This document shows, piece by piece, positions 1 to 11,453 of a stretch of 64,000 nt of DNA (position 1 is the stretch's first letter; the number at the start of each line of letters is the position of its first letter). Made by a program: the position numbers and the translations under genes. The stretch is from Madurella fahalii (Eukaryota > Ascomycota > Sordariomycetes > Sordariales). The stretch is from NCBI GenBank assembly GCA_029876055.1, contig CM056880.1:1922001-1986000 (forward strand), in the 5' to 3' direction. The notes beneath the pieces were generated by a model, which did no database searches, was not told the DNA's origin, and saw only the letters and a program-made list of their open reading frames with translations.

Positions 1-1647
1 CTGAACTGCTCCCTCTGCTGCCCATCCTCCGCTTCTCTATCTGCTCGCCGGCCGTGCTATGTCAGAGACACATCCAAGGAGGGGGAGAAACACGCTACGT
101 ACCCAAGCCTTCTTGCAGTCCCTATACGCCCTGCGGTTCCGCGCCATCAACAGTCAGCAAAAGCCTTATTCCGAACAAGGATTCTTCAGCGGACCACCAC
201 TGACTGGAAGTAATCCCCACAGAAGGACCGGTCGCCTCCATTGCGATGCAGGCATCGTATGCTCCGGGCGGCAACGTCTTGACACGGGTCGAGGAACTCG
301 CTTCTGTCCTTCCTGTCGCGCGTACAGCAGATGTTAGCTTTGCAAGCGGTGCGCAGAGCAGAGCGAAACCATCATGGATACTAACGATTCGAATTTGTCC
401 TTCGTCTCCCGGTTCCAGGGTTCCGCGCTGCTGCTACCTGCGGTAGATGCCATGGTTTCCGTATCGCGGTGAACTGTTCATAAGCGAGCAGTGCGTGAAT
501 GTGTCGCGCGTTCGCATTCGATCTCGTGGTGCAGCGGCCATCGATGTTGGATTTGCGAGGAGAGCCGCTTGGTTGCCGAAGGATGCCAAGCTTTCTGCAC
601 AGACCCATGTCACCTGGCGACTCCCGTCAACCCCTGTTACTGTACGGTACCTGAACAACCCCCTGAACGGTCACAAACCATATGCATGTCGAGATGCTCA
701 CCTCAGCCGAGTTCTCACTCGGGTATTGAAGGGATCTTGCGCAATTCTTGAGACGGAACTGTGTAATGTAGGGCATGGAGGGGGCGAAGTACGCCCCTAA
801 TCCTAGACAAAGTATTGTCAACTACGCTTCAGTCCGCTTCGGGCTAACCCCCAGCTCACTTGCCTCTCCGATCGCCATATGAACTTCCCCTGTTCAGCGA
901 ACCTAAGGGCCGGTTGCTTCGTACTCTGAACCTTTCTTATTCGACTTCCAGAACAGGGACCAGTTCCAAAGTGGCTCCGAGATATGGGATACAGGATACA
1001 TAAAATAAGTATTTGTGCACGATGAACGGCTTCGCTCAGGACCCCCCCCCCCCCCCCCCAGGCCGGTTCCCGTTGCCGTGGAATCGAGATTCGGTAAAGC
1101 CACCATAAATGAAAATATTTCTCTCTGGCCCTGGGATGATTCTTGGTTTCCGCGGCTTGCAATTCTCCCAGCCCAATCCTGAACCTAGGGTCGAAGCAAG
1201 TCAGGTACTCATTCCCCATCTACCGCATCGCCGCAATTCTTGGTGTCTACTTCCAAACCTCATATCGCGCAGGACATCAAGATATCCAGAGAATTATACT
1301 CGCCCCAAAGTACCTCGCATTTCTTTACGTTCCCGGCTTCTTGCTGCAGGTCACGATTTGGTCTTCTACCCTCAACGCACCACCACCACCGCCCCGCTCC
1401 GACTATTTGGTGGCCTCGGCCCAAGTTATGAAAGCCGCTGGAAGCGTCATTGCACGTAAGGCGCCAGTCATTTGTCACTCTCAAGCGACCGTCTTCCCCA
1501 TCCCATAACCTATCAGCATCCAGAAGATTGTCCCGCTAACGTGCCTCTCGATGTAGACTGGCTTCCACCTCTCTCTAGGCAGTCACTCAATTCAGAGATC
1601 ACCCACAGATTGGTGTTCCTTCACGCACCTAGTCCACCCAAGTCAAG
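1..1647. other. Upstream region with no recognisable gene
   Basis: Short open frames occur on both strands but none shows a recognisable domain, a convincing exon structure or a consistent start. The stretch 1143-1508 (+) reads open for about 120 codons with a hydrophobic middle, but it lacks any family feature. The last few hundred bases are pyrimidine-rich and probably serve as promoter and leader of the gene starting at 1648. Confidence 0.5.
1042..1059. repeat. Homopolymer tract, 18 C
   Basis: An uninterrupted run of 18 C lies in non-coding DNA. Such tracts are length-unstable and error-prone in sequencing, so its exact length is uncertain. Confidence 0.9.
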
Positions 1648-3525
1648 ATGGCTCAACGGGCGCCACTAGCCCGCAGGTGGCCTTTTTTTCCCTTCTGGAA
1701 GCTGGATGGCTTTAATTTCACGGAGCTGCGAAACTCCCAGCATACCAAAGCGGTACGAGGCGCTCTCTACAAGAGAGAGTTCACTAACACCTCAATTTCG
1801 GATTCAAATCCCCCGTCAGCGGATGACTACTCCGTTAGAGTGCGCAACAACGTGGCGGTACATTTTCTGGCGATGTTATACTGCAAAGACTCTTTCTCTC
1901 AACAAACAGTATTTTGGCAGCGAGTCCAGCTCTGCGGTCTCGGGCAAGGAGCTAGAGTTGCTGAAGCCATAGGAGATATATTCGTGGAAGCACGAAAGGC
2001 GTGGCTACGACGCGGCAGAGCTCGTAGGCCACTGAACGAGGCAGCCAGACTGGTCGATGAATGGATACTCTTCCTGGAGTCTCGAGGCAATAACCCTGTA
2101 CTCGACACGTCGGTCAGCGCACCCTGGGAAACCCGCTATCAGGAGTGGATCGCCAAGAAGGCGAGAGGAGAGTTGATAAATGCAGGTCAAACTCGAACCC
2201 AGCCAGCCCAGACTGCGCTGAATCGGACAGTCTCGAATGGCAGTGTTGGAGCTCGGCCGACAACAATGCTACTGGGATCGCAGGACTGTCCGATTCCAGT
2301 TGAGATAAAGCAAGAACCAAGGACGCCAGGCAGGATGGGCACCCCTGATGACGCTTCTCTGGTTGATTTGGGGTCTAGCAGACCCGACGGCTTCAGGGAG
2401 CGGAACAAGCGGAAGGGGATGGAGAGTCCCAGCTCACGCCCAGCAAAACGGCGTGCGAACATATCTGCTGGGACCACCGTTGCCTCACGTCCTGACCAAC
2501 ACCAGCTGCAATCGCCGCCGCCATCATCACCCTCGGCGGTGGCTTCGGGTGCTTCTAAGAAGAGCGCCAAGGATAGCTCAAAAACTACCAAGAGACGCGT
2601 GGCCGAGTGCGAAGAAAGGCTCGTCGAGCACAAGAGTTTGACTCTCAGCCAAGACCTGAGGATCGGGTCTCAGGAGGATCGCATAGCCCAGCATGCGATC
2701 AGGATCGACAGCCTCGACTCACGGTTGAAGTCGATCGAGGAGAACGCCTCCCCCTCCGAGGACCTTCGGCAGAGCATCAGCGAGCTCACCAACAAGCAAA
2801 ACAACCGGGAAACCTACATCCGCTCTGTTGTGCGGCAACATTGGAGTGCTGTCCAGGCCCCTTTCACGCAGGATCAGAACCGGGTGAGCGACCGCGTTGA
2901 CACTCTGAGCAACGAGGTAGCTGTCCAGAAGGTCCGCCTCGAGGATTTTAAGAAGACGGTGGATGAACACAGCCAGAAGGTCAAGGAGGCAAACACCGCG
3001 CTTAGCCACCTCGAGAGCAGCCTCACGAAGAAGATACGGGTCGAGCGACATCGGATCAGCGAGCTAAACGCCAAACTCGACCAGGTGGAGGAGAAATTGA
3101 ACAACGACAAACCCCCGACCCGGTCGGCTGCCGACGGCTCCCCGAGCCAAGCCGATTTCACGGAGGTATCTCAGCTGGAGAAGCGTCTGGACCATCTCTC
3201 CGCGCGAGTCGCGAAGCTGGAGAAGAGGTCCGGATCGGACTTGGAGCACCAGAAGCGCCAGTGGGCAGCCATCGACGACATTCTTGGGCGTCTCAAGACG
3301 CTCGAGACGGACCATTCCGAGCTGAAGACAACATCCATGGTCAATCGCGCCGCGCTTGACGAGCGGATAACCAGGCAGGGAGAGCGGCTCGGAAGACAAG
3401 AGCGAACAAGCGAGTCGCTCCGGAAGGAGGTCTCGAATGTCCACACCGAGCTCCAGAACTCGTATCAGAGTCACACTCCGCCTGACTACAGGGCGAGACA
3501 GAGCCGCCAGAACGGCCCTCGCTAA
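1648..3525 (+). CDS. Coiled-coil protein of unknown function, probably nuclear
   Basis: Single open frame of 625 residues starting at the first ATG after a pyrimidine-rich leader. The first ~190 residues look folded and contain a Trp/Arg-rich helical stretch. Residues ~190-300 are Ser/Pro-rich and low in complexity, with a bipartite basic cluster (RNKRK ... RPAKRR, ~250-275) that resembles a nuclear import signal. Residues ~305-610 are almost entirely charged heptad sequence with repeated RxxxLEERL/LDSRL/LEKRL units, predicting a long coiled coil. This suggests a structural or scaffold role through self-association. I do not recognise a named family. The unusual N-terminus (MAQRAPLARRW) could hide a missed first intron. 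Codon use in the coiled-coil half is GC3-rich as in other genes of the window, supporting real coding. Confidence 0.7.
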   Translation: MAQRAPLARRWPFFPFWKLDGFNFTELRNSQHTKAVRGALYKREFTNTSISDSNPPSADDYSVRVRNNVAVHFLAMLYCKDSFSQQTVFWQRVQLCGLGQGARVAEAIGDIFVEARKAWLRRGRARRPLNEAARLVDEWILFLESRGNNPVLDTSVSAPWETRYQEWIAKKARGELINAGQTRTQPAQTALNRTVSNGSVGARPTTMLLGSQDCPIPVEIKQEPRTPGRMGTPDDASLVDLGSSRPDGFRERNKRKGMESPSSRPAKRRANISAGTTVASRPDQHQLQSPPPSSPSAVASGASKKSAKDSSKTTKRRVAECEERLVEHKSLTLSQDLRIGSQEDRIAQHAIRIDSLDSRLKSIEENASPSEDLRQSISELTNKQNNRETYIRSVVRQHWSAVQAPFTQDQNRVSDRVDTLSNEVAVQKVRLEDFKKTVDEHSQKVKEANTALSHLESSLTKKIRVERHRISELNAKLDQVEEKLNNDKPPTRSAADGSPSQADFTEVSQLEKRLDHLSARVAKLEKRSGSDLEHQKRQWAAIDDILGRLKTLETDHSELKTTSMVNRAALDERITRQGERLGRQERTSESLRKEVSNVHTELQNSYQSHTPPDYRARQSRQNGPR

Positions 3526-4604
3526 AAAAGCCCCGGTCTTGTCTGTTATTTGCGATTCATTTCTTGCTGACATGGAACTCGATGACTTCAGATGTTGCTG
3601 CCTTGGGAGGAATAAGAGAATCCGGGATCGATGAGGGGCCCTCATTTCGTCGTGTTCATGATACACCTTGGTCGGGAAAAGGACCACTTACTATGTGGAT
3701 AGACATTTCTCGTCGCTTTAATCTTGCTCTTCGCTTCCCGATCTTACTTCTTGAATCCTAGTCTGAGGACTCAGAACGAGCATGAGCTCAATACTACAAC
3801 CGACCCTACCAAGAGGGCGCAGAATTAGTTTAGTTGGAATTGATTGTCGAGGCTTTATCCGTGTCCCTCCCATACGGAAGTGCAACTGTATAGTAACCTG
3901 AAATATATATATTATTCCATCCTCATGATGTCAAGACATCATGGAGGGTAACTTCCCCATGAGCAGCGCAGCGACTAGACGGCAAAACGAACCAGGCTTG
4001 AGAAGTCCATCCATCCATCGTTCTGCGACTAGCCTAGCCTAGAATGAATCGAGATAATTAGCATCTATTCTGTGCTCAAAGGCGAAGAAGCAGTGCAGGG
4101 CCACGGACGGCTGGTATGGTGTGTCTATCTTCACCATGACGTCCAATAATAATCTTCACAGTGGCGAGCATTCTTCTCAGAAGCTCCACAGCACAACGCG
4201 TGAACAAGTCCACGGATTCCATGATGAAAACCAGGCCAGGACTTGGAGGAACGAGACCCGGAAAGATAGACGGAAACGCTATCGCCCGAGATCACTCTTG
4301 GGATAGGGGTACCATTGTCTTAACATCCAGAACCGGCATAGAAGCGAAACGCGGTGACATTGGGTCAAACAGCAAAACACTACCCTAAAGCTCGTGTGCC
4401 CCCTATACCGTCAGGTAACCCCAAACGCCATACCAAATACTCAAAATCTAGCCACTGGGCCCAATCCTCAATGGCCCCATTACTCGCTCGCTCTTCCACA
4501 TTCGGATCCACGGACCGCCAAGGAGAGACAGAAAATAAAAAAAAAAAATCTTGAAACAGCAGAAAGCGAAACCTTTTCCCCAAACCAAAAAACCGGTGTG
4601 TGAT
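3526..4604. other. Intergenic region between tail-to-tail genes
   Basis: This holds the 3' flanks of the coiled-coil gene (+) and of the GH76 gene (-). It is AT-richer than the coding regions, with short A tracts (for example around 4538-4548). I see no supported gene. Confidence 0.6.
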
Positions 4605-6200
4605 CTACGCCCCTTCCGACCAGCCCATACCGATCCACAACAACCCACCTACAAACGAAGCCAACACCACAGCCGTCAGGATACCAGCGCCCGCCCTATC
4701 CCCGGGGGTGATGGGGGGCGGGGGGGGCAGCACGTTGGAGTCCTGGCCGGCGTTCGGATCGCCCCTGCTCGTGCCGCCCGTCGTGTTGGTTAGCGGGCCG
4801 AGCAGGACATGGTCCTGCTCGATGAGCAGGGTCGACAGGGCGGCGAGGGCGCTCATCTGCTGGCCGGCGGGGCCGTTGTTCACGTCGCCGTCGTACTCGC
4901 CGCGGTCCCAGCGGAAGCCGCACGTGCCGTCGGCCAGGCACGACGCGACGCAGCCCTCGGTCGAGGACCGCAGGACCCGCTCCACCACGGGCCGCGTCTG
5001 CGGCACCACAATGGCCACCGTCGCCAGCGCCCGGTGCATGTACCCCTTGAACGAGTGCTGGTCGACGTTGCACTGCACGCGTTCCGGGAGCTCGCACGCA
5101 CGCTCGATCATGATGCCGTCTGGGAAGAAGTGTTCGATTGTGCGGTTAAGGAGGCCGTTGACGCGGCGGAGCCATTTCTCGTCTTCGGTCTGGATTTGAT
5201 GAAGAAAGGAGGGGGGGTTAGAGAACCTCGTTTGACTTTTTTTATTTATTTTTTTATTTTTTTATTTTTTATTTTTTATTTTTTTGGGTAGAGGGGAGAG
5301 GGGAGAGAAACGTACATAGTTATACATGATAGCGGTGCCATGGATCAGGACAGCGGCGTTGGCAGAAAACTGCACCGGGTTGACGTCGGTGCAGTTGGCT
5401 TCGACGTGGCCGCCGTCAAGGACGTTGTAGTCCTCGGTAATGTATCCCACGCCTTGGACCCAGTCCCACGTGCGGTCAGCCCACTGTGCGTACGTATCGT
5501 TGTTGGTATAACGCGCAAGACGGGCGGCGATGTTAAGGAAGCAGACGTTGGCGATGGTGTTCTTGTAGTTGTACCCGCCGTTGGTGTGGGGAATCTGCCA
5601 GCGCAGTCCGCCATTGCAGTGGTCCGTGTTCCAGCGCGCCGCCTGCGTGTTGAAGACGGCTTGTGCCAGGGCCAGGTACTGCGGCTGGTCTTCGGGCGGG
5701 TTGGGGAAGTTGACCTCAGCGGCGAGCATGGCCGCCATGCCCCAGAATGCTTGGTCGTCGTTGCCGAGCGAAAGCGTCCAGTTGTCCGGCATGTAGCTGT
5801 TGTCGGGCGCCTCGGCCTGGAATACCAGGGCGAACTGGGTCTCGTTGTTGTACGTCGGGTCCCCCGTGTAATACCAGTAGTCGATCAATGTCCCGAACAT
5901 GGCGCCGGCCTGCCACCAGTAGTAGGGACCGTTCGGAGGCGGCCCCGGGAGGATGCCAGGGGTCTGGCCGGGTTCGTCCCCGTGATAGTACGTCATAAGG
6001 TTGGCCGCGACGGCCCTTGCGGCCGATTTGATCGAATCTGTTCGGACCACAAGTCCCATTCGTTAGTAGTCTGGTCCGGCCAGAAGTAAGAGGGCGACGG
6101 CTCACGCACCAGCTGAATCAAGATCGACCTCTAATCTGTCGCGCTGGGTATTTGCGCCCGTCGCCGCGAGCAGCAGCAGCGCTAGGGCTCTTGATGCCAT
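4605..6200 (-). CDS. GPI-anchored GH76 endo-1,6-alpha-mannosidase (DFG5/DCW1 type)
   Basis: Three exons (6200-6110, 6037-5316, 5189-4605) join in frame to 465 residues. Exon 1 encodes a signal peptide (MASRALALLLLAATGANTQ). The body carries GH76 hallmarks: the PYYWWQAGAMFG segment, the catalytic adjacent Asp pair in GNDDQAFWGMAAMLAAE (~D124/D125), and WQIPHTNGGYNYKNTIAN. The C-terminus has a Pro/Thr-poor spacer, a run of five prolines and a hydrophobic tail (GILTAVVLASFVGGLLW), as expected for GPI attachment. In fungi, DFG5/DCW1 enzymes act at the plasma membrane or wall to transfer GPI-glycoproteins onto wall glucan. Whether this copy is DFG5 or DCW1 cannot be told. Internal introns use GTGCGT...ACAG and GTACGT...CCAG. 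The enzyme activity is family knowledge; the exon joins are read directly. Confidence 0.92.
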
Positions 6201-8120
6201 TGTCCATCCCATGTCGGCGGACTCGGCCGAAGCGCATTGGCTATTGAGCAGGGCCAAGAGAAACTGTTGCGAGACCGTTCGGACTCTCGGTTGTTGAGAG
6301 CAGGGCTGGAGCTAAGAAGCGCGTGGAGAGAACAGGGGAAAGTTGGCTGGGCCCGGGCTGCTGGGTTTCCCGCAGGTTCATCGGATCTGATCCAACGTCA
6401 GCTGAGCAGGAACGGTCGTTCTTTTCTGGTCCCCTTCGCCTGTGTAACTGACGTAAGGCCAGTGGAGGGGGAATCGGGAGCAGGCCATTGGGCAGGCGGC
6501 GCGGTACAGAAAACGCAGCCAACATTCCATTTGTTCTTTGTCGCGCCGGTCGGAATGCCAGGGGATTGGGCGGATATTGCAGACCAGCCCCAGGGGGATG
6601 GGGGCTGTGTTGGGGGTGGGGGGGGGAGGGGGGCGCGACCGCCTGTTGGCCCTCGGCAAGGCCTGCTGTTGACGCCAGGGCATGTGGTTGTTCCTAAAAC
6701 GCCCTAGCGTCCTAGCGCCCTCGTATTTCCTGGTTGCAACTGCGGGGCAAAATCATGGACGGGGACTCACTTGCCCCAGGTGTGACAGGCCGTCTGGGCA
6801 TCAAAACAAGCCTTTTTTGACAGAAACCCTGTCCTTGAGAATTGCACAGTGAATCGCCAATTGAATCCCCAACCCTTCGCGGTTGGTGATGCCGGTTGGC
6901 GGAATTGACGTGATACGTGTAGACCAAGCATCCTCGCATCGCAAATTCTTTGCCGCTTCTAACAACGTCATATTCAACATGTCTTGGATCCTGCCGTTGC
7001 ATCCGTTGGGAAGTGCGAATGTTCGGGGTCAAGAACTCGTTCTACTAAAACCAAGCAACTGGCTGGCTTTTACTCGGCACTTTTACTTCTTATTTCTTGT
7101 TGGCTTACACCAAGGTTACTTATCTACTTGATGAACAGCGGCATTTGGCATGACCAGGACATGTATTCGCAGCGACGTATGCCGCCAATCCAGAGTCTAG
7201 TACGCTCTTGGATGTGTGGTTACCTGTAGAGTTTAGGTTGGTAGAATGGGAATATCCAATGATTCGTAAATTGGAAGTCGGAATCATGTTGCGGCAGGCC
7301 AGCCACGGGCAGGCCAAAGCCGAGATAATGACAGGGATCAGCTGAAGAAACCTCACTATAGGTAATGTCTACTTTGTAGGTATCTTGCATTAGTACGTGT
7401 AATCTCTAGGGGTACTGGTTATTGTCAGGACAGTATGTCACTTGCACATTCTCAGCCTTGGTCGACTAGCTTAAGGGTTCTTCCATTGAGACCATCAGGT
7501 GACGGGGGTCCCTTTCTTTTTCTACGGCAGGCGTTAAGGGGATCGCTGTACCTGACAATCTCCCATTGCCCAGTTAACTTCTCGGGAAATTGGTTTACTA
7601 TATCCAATAAGCATCTATTCAGGAACTGACTGCTATTCTTCACACTTTGTGAACAGAGCGTGACAAACGTCCTGTGCTAAGTGTTCTGGGTGATCCAAGC
7701 TTCGCTTTGCGGATCTGTGGCTTATTGTTTACACCCCTTACACCCCTTCTGTGCATCCCGGTTCTCAACTTCACTACAACTGAAACCAAGAAACCTATTC
7801 TCGGGGGTTCACGACGGTCAAAGATTCATTTGATTCGCTGCGCCTTCTCAACTATCTTCTCTTCTCTTCCAACGACCAGTTTCGCAGACTCGTCATCACC
7901 CTCCATCAAACACGAATCAAAAGGCATTTACCACGCCCAATTTCAGTTCCGAATCTTCGCCTTCATTAAGGCGATGCCATTTACTTAAAGGATCTTGAAA
8001 TTTCGTCGGTACGCGCTGCAACTCTCAGATTTCTATATGATTATTATTGATTCCTAACCACGATGCACTCAGCAGGCAGATAAACGTGGACCCAAGCACC
8101 CCTCCACTCCAACGCTCATC
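6201..8120. other. Divergent promoter region of the GH76 and 8.1-kb genes
   Basis: No gene is supported. A strongly G-rich stretch lies at about 6595-6635 (several runs of four or more G on the plus strand). The final ~250 bases before 8121 are pyrimidine-rich, typical of a fungal leader. Confidence 0.55.
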
Positions 8121-9353
8121 ATGGACCTTCGCAAGCAGCTCTTCGACTCCTCCAGGTCGGAAGAGCGAACTAAACGCTCTAGCGCTGAGCCGCTCGAGGA
8201 TACGCCTGCGGCGAAGCGCGCGAAGCGTTCCAAGAACGGCAAAAAACAGCGCTCCGAGGGAGGCCAGGACTTGGATGCCGACTTCGTCCAGGATGACTGG
8301 GTTTGCTTCAACACGAGCTCTGCGATCGGCAGTCCCATCGTCCGGAAAATGACTCCTGTCTACCCTCCCCACCCCTTCCCTCTCAAGTCGGCTGGCAAAG
8401 CTACGGCGTTGAAGTCTGATGGGAAACATGAAAAGGTTGATTCCAAGGCAGGAAAGGAGGGCCTGGAGTCTAACCTTGATGTGAACGAGATTCTGAAAGA
8501 GAGAATGATCCACGAGAGCCCAAAAGCCGAGGCCACCACCAGAAAAACCAGAGCAGAGCGAGAGCTCAAGAGTGGCTCCCCTGAAATATCGACGACTGTC
8601 GAGCTGCCCAAGCTTGCGACGAAAAAGAAGAAACCCAGCGTTGAGCCCCCGACCAGCAATGGGATCATCTCCAATGCTCCTGCCAGCCCAAAGACGGGCG
8701 GCTTCGCCAAGACCAACAAAGTCGAAGCCCGCAAAGATGATGACTTGAACGACAACGTGGAAATTATGTCCTACCCCAGAGGGCATAAAACTCTCAAGGC
8801 TATCAACAAATACCTCAAGTCCCTCAATGCTAAGCTCGGCGCGGGCGGAAGCGGCGGCCAGACTGACCCAGAGCTCACCAAGGAGCTGCAATCCCTCCGC
8901 ACCGACATGTCCTTCCTGCAGCACCGCCTCCACCGCGACGCCCTGCGCGCGTCCTTCCGCCACGAGATCATCTTCAACGCCCTCAAGAAGGTGTCGACCG
9001 ACCTCAACAAGCTGAGCCACCAGCTCCAGGTCCAGGGCGAGAACGCCAACCAGGGCCAAGACGAGGGCGCCGCAGACGAGACGGTGGCGGCGACGCCGCG
9101 CTCGGCCAAGGGCAAGGCTCATAAGACGTCGGCCAGGGACACTACCGGCAAGGACGGCGCGAGGGACGCTACTAGCGCCAGCGGCAACGCGACGAAGCAG
9201 AGCGCTGCCATGCAACAGTCGCGCAAGACGCTCGAGCGGTGCCTGGGCGGCTTCCACCAGGACATGGATAAGGCGGGCAGCGCCGAGGAGGTGAACAAAT
9301 TTGGTAGGCTGTGCGTGCAATACGCGGCGGATTTGTTCAAGACCCTGGGGTGA
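8121..9353 (+). CDS. Lysine-rich hypothetical protein with central coiled coil
   Basis: Single-exon frame of 410 residues starting at an ATG in a CTCATCATGG context. Residues ~30-48 are a dense basic patch (KRAKRSKNGKKQR) that looks like a nuclear localisation signal. It is followed by a Trp-containing acidic segment (LDADFVQDDWVCF), then a long Lys/Ser/Pro-rich disordered stretch. Residues ~228-310 form an amphipathic region (TLKAINKYLKSLNAKL, then a helix from ELQSLRTDMSFLQHRL onward) that predicts a coiled coil. The tail is Ala/Thr/Lys-rich and ends in a short helical block. Composition suggests a nuclear or nucleolar protein. I do not recognise a family and assign no function. Confidence 0.75.
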   Translation: MDLRKQLFDSSRSEERTKRSSAEPLEDTPAAKRAKRSKNGKKQRSEGGQDLDADFVQDDWVCFNTSSAIGSPIVRKMTPVYPPHPFPLKSAGKATALKSDGKHEKVDSKAGKEGLESNLDVNEILKERMIHESPKAEATTRKTRAERELKSGSPEISTTVELPKLATKKKKPSVEPPTSNGIISNAPASPKTGGFAKTNKVEARKDDDLNDNVEIMSYPRGHKTLKAINKYLKSLNAKLGAGGSGGQTDPELTKELQSLRTDMSFLQHRLHRDALRASFRHEIIFNALKKVSTDLNKLSHQLQVQGENANQGQDEGAADETVAATPRSAKGKAHKTSARDTTGKDGARDATSASGNATKQSAAMQQSRKTLERCLGGFHQDMDKAGSAEEVNKFGRLCVQYAADLFKTLG

Positions 9354-9987
9354 ACCGGGGGCTTGTCTTGCGTTTTTACAATGAAGTACTCTATGCGTCG
9401 ATGAGGAGTAATCCTTGCTTTTGTTCTTTTCAATTACTATTTTTCTTCTTGTGTGGGAGGAGGTTTATAATTGCAGTGGCTGGCCTTGTGGGTTGCTTGC
9501 GGGTTGTCTCGATTGATATGCTGCCGGTCTTCAACATGGCAATTCGATGGGTAGACATTAACTGGGAGTTTGAGCCCCAGTAGAAGGTCTGTAAATGTAA
9601 AACTACATGCATACATTCGCGTGCTCGTCTCCGAGCTCGTGTTTCTCCTAACGCTCTTCTAGCGTGGATAGGTATCGTGTCGAACCTAACTACCTTAGTT
9701 ACCCTACGTACCTTTCCCTAAAGTTCTCTCAATGGTCTTGACCAACTGGCCACGTGATTGACCAAGATTCCAGGAAATGGCCAACGGACGATTGCTACCT
9801 GCTAACAGCCAGGGATGGCTAAGTTACATTAGTATCGGTTATCTATGTTGAACAAATCGGAAATCCGTCCACGTCATACCAAAAATTCAAAAATCCGACA
9901 ACATAGCGCCGGACGGCCTTCAAACAAGTCACGTCCAGGCATCAATTATCCCAGGGTCAGCGGAAAACTCATTCGGGCTTCTAGTAC
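9354..9987. other. Intergenic region
   Basis: This is the 3' flank of the lysine-rich gene followed by AT-richer sequence with scattered short direct repeats (CCTAACTACCTTAGTTACCCTACGTACC-like, around 9686-9712). No gene is supported. Confidence 0.5.
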
Positions 9988-10575
9988 ATGCAATACCGCT
10001 CGGTCCGGAAACTCCATAACGAGCTCGTGTCGGAGCCAGACAAAGAATGGAACAACCTGTGGCTCAATCTCCCCAACCTGTATTTCAGCATCCGCGACGG
10101 CTACGGGCTGGGGCTAAGGAAGCCGGAGCGCCGACAGCACGGGGTCGGTTACCTACCTTAGTAACCTCTGCTTCACGGTCCAGGGTATGCACGTATTTGA
10201 TTGTGACGCAGGTGGTGTCAAGCTGTTCCTGGCCATTTTCGAGGCCCTTGCTAGAACAGTTGTGCCCAAAGCGTGGGATGACACCTGGGAATGCGCCATC
10301 CGGCGGATCACTGACGAATTGTTGTTGGACGTGCGGTCGACTACGCCTTTGGCCGACACCGAGATGCGGGCCGAGCGGAAGATACGTCGTATGGCATTGC
10401 GACTATTGGCCGGCATCTGCGCTTCTGGGAGGTGATTCCGGGCGAGGAGAAGGCGCGGGACATGGGCGATGTGGAAGGCCGAGTCTACGAGTTCAAGGAA
10501 GATGAAGAAGCCATCCACAAGCTGCTTTTGGGTATTTATGAGAAGACATGGTCACCCGAGAGGCGCGCAGAGTGA
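9988..10575 (+). pseudogene. Broken small gene, about 190 codons in three frame segments
   Basis: Protein-like sequence runs through the stretch but changes frame twice. Segment 1 (from the ATG at 9988) reads MQYRSVRKLHNELVSEP... to about 10145, then meets TAG at 10159. Segment 2 continues in the next frame through LCFTVQGMHVFDCDAGG and AWDDTWECAIRRITDELLL to about 10390. Segment 3 returns to the first frame (YGIATIGRHLRFWEVIPGEE...) and stops at 10573. No intron with normal donor, acceptor and length explains either junction, so one-base losses or assembly errors are likelier. I do not recognise the family. It could still be an intact gene if the sequence has errors. Confidence 0.45.
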
Positions 10576-10707
10576 CGAAAGAAATTGAGGCGAGCTGAAG
10601 CGCGATCGCAAGATGGGATTCAATTGAACCAAGGTAGTCGACATCAATAGCCGTGTACATGAGAGCCGTGACTCGTAGCTGAGGTCTGACAACCCGACCA
10701 GGCCATC

Positions 10708-11453
10708 TTACGCACCCTCGCTCCCAAGATACACGGCAATCTCAAGACCACCATGGTAGGGGGCCGTTGTTCTCTTGAACCCGTTTGCCGGGTTGTCAAT
10801 ATACGCTAAGAGGTCCTTGTACCCATCGCTGCTGGCAGTGACATTGTCCATGACAACCATCGCTCCGACCCGGAGGTGTGGCTTGACGAGCTCCATCGTT
10901 GGTAGGGCCAAGAAGCACCAGACTTTAAAACGGTATTAGCTCCACTGGCCGGTTTGGGGGGTCTGCATGACTCACTGTCCAGCAACAAGAAATCAATCTG
11001 GCCAGGGTAGTCCGCCTTGAGCGTTTCCCGGATGTCGCCTTCCCTGAGTTCAATCCAATCTTCCACGTCCTTGCCGGCCTTCTTCCAGTGATCCCGTGCC
11101 CGGGCGGCCTTGGTCGGTTCGTTCTCTGTGGCAATCACTTTGCCATCGGCGTTCTGAGCTTTGGCGTTCTGCCCAACGGCCAGGGCAAGGTAGATTGTGC
11201 TGAGGCCAAACGACGTCCCCGCTTCGACAACATACCTCGCTCCGATGGAGCGGAGGAGAAGGTATACGAGTGCACATTTGTCGGGATCCAGTGCCACGAA
11301 CCTATCTAGGGCCGCAGTGTGAGGTTGGTCATCCGCGCTGAGGTAGGGGGGCTCCGTGAGGGCCTTGGTGTGCAGGTCTCGGAGGACTTCAAGTGTTGCC
11401 GGAGCGGCTCGCACCGAGGCTAGAGTTGCATCGATGATGCTCAGATCGGCCAT
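10708..11453 (-). CDS. Class I SAM-dependent O-methyltransferase
   Basis: Two exons (11453-10976, 10922-10708) join through a GTGAGT...AAAG intron to 230 residues. The start is the first ATG in frame; upstream codons in this frame offer only TTG. The SAM-binding motif I is YVVEAGTSFGLSTIYLALA (~74-92). The post-motif strand DFLLLD, completed across the splice as DIW, and the late VGAMVVMDN strand match small caffeoyl-CoA/catechol-type O-methyltransferases found widely in fungi. Substrate is unknown. The gene is divergent from the Zn2Cys6 regulator starting at 11895, with a shared promoter, which suggests local regulation. A TATATAAA box on this strand at 11566-11559 lies ~106 bp before the ATG. 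Confidence 0.88.

Noticed and set aside
1143..1508. Hydrophobic 121-codon plus-strand frame
   Set aside because: No domain, no signal-peptide logic and no supporting exon; retained only as background of the upstream region.
5340..6089. 249-codon plus-strand frame
   Set aside because: Antisense to GH76, whose catalytic motifs and splice junctions are clear on the minus strand.
8025..9320. 431-codon open frame on the minus strand
   Set aside because: Antisense to the lysine-rich gene. Its Leu/Val/Arg-rich content is what complement of Lys/Ser/Ala codons gives.
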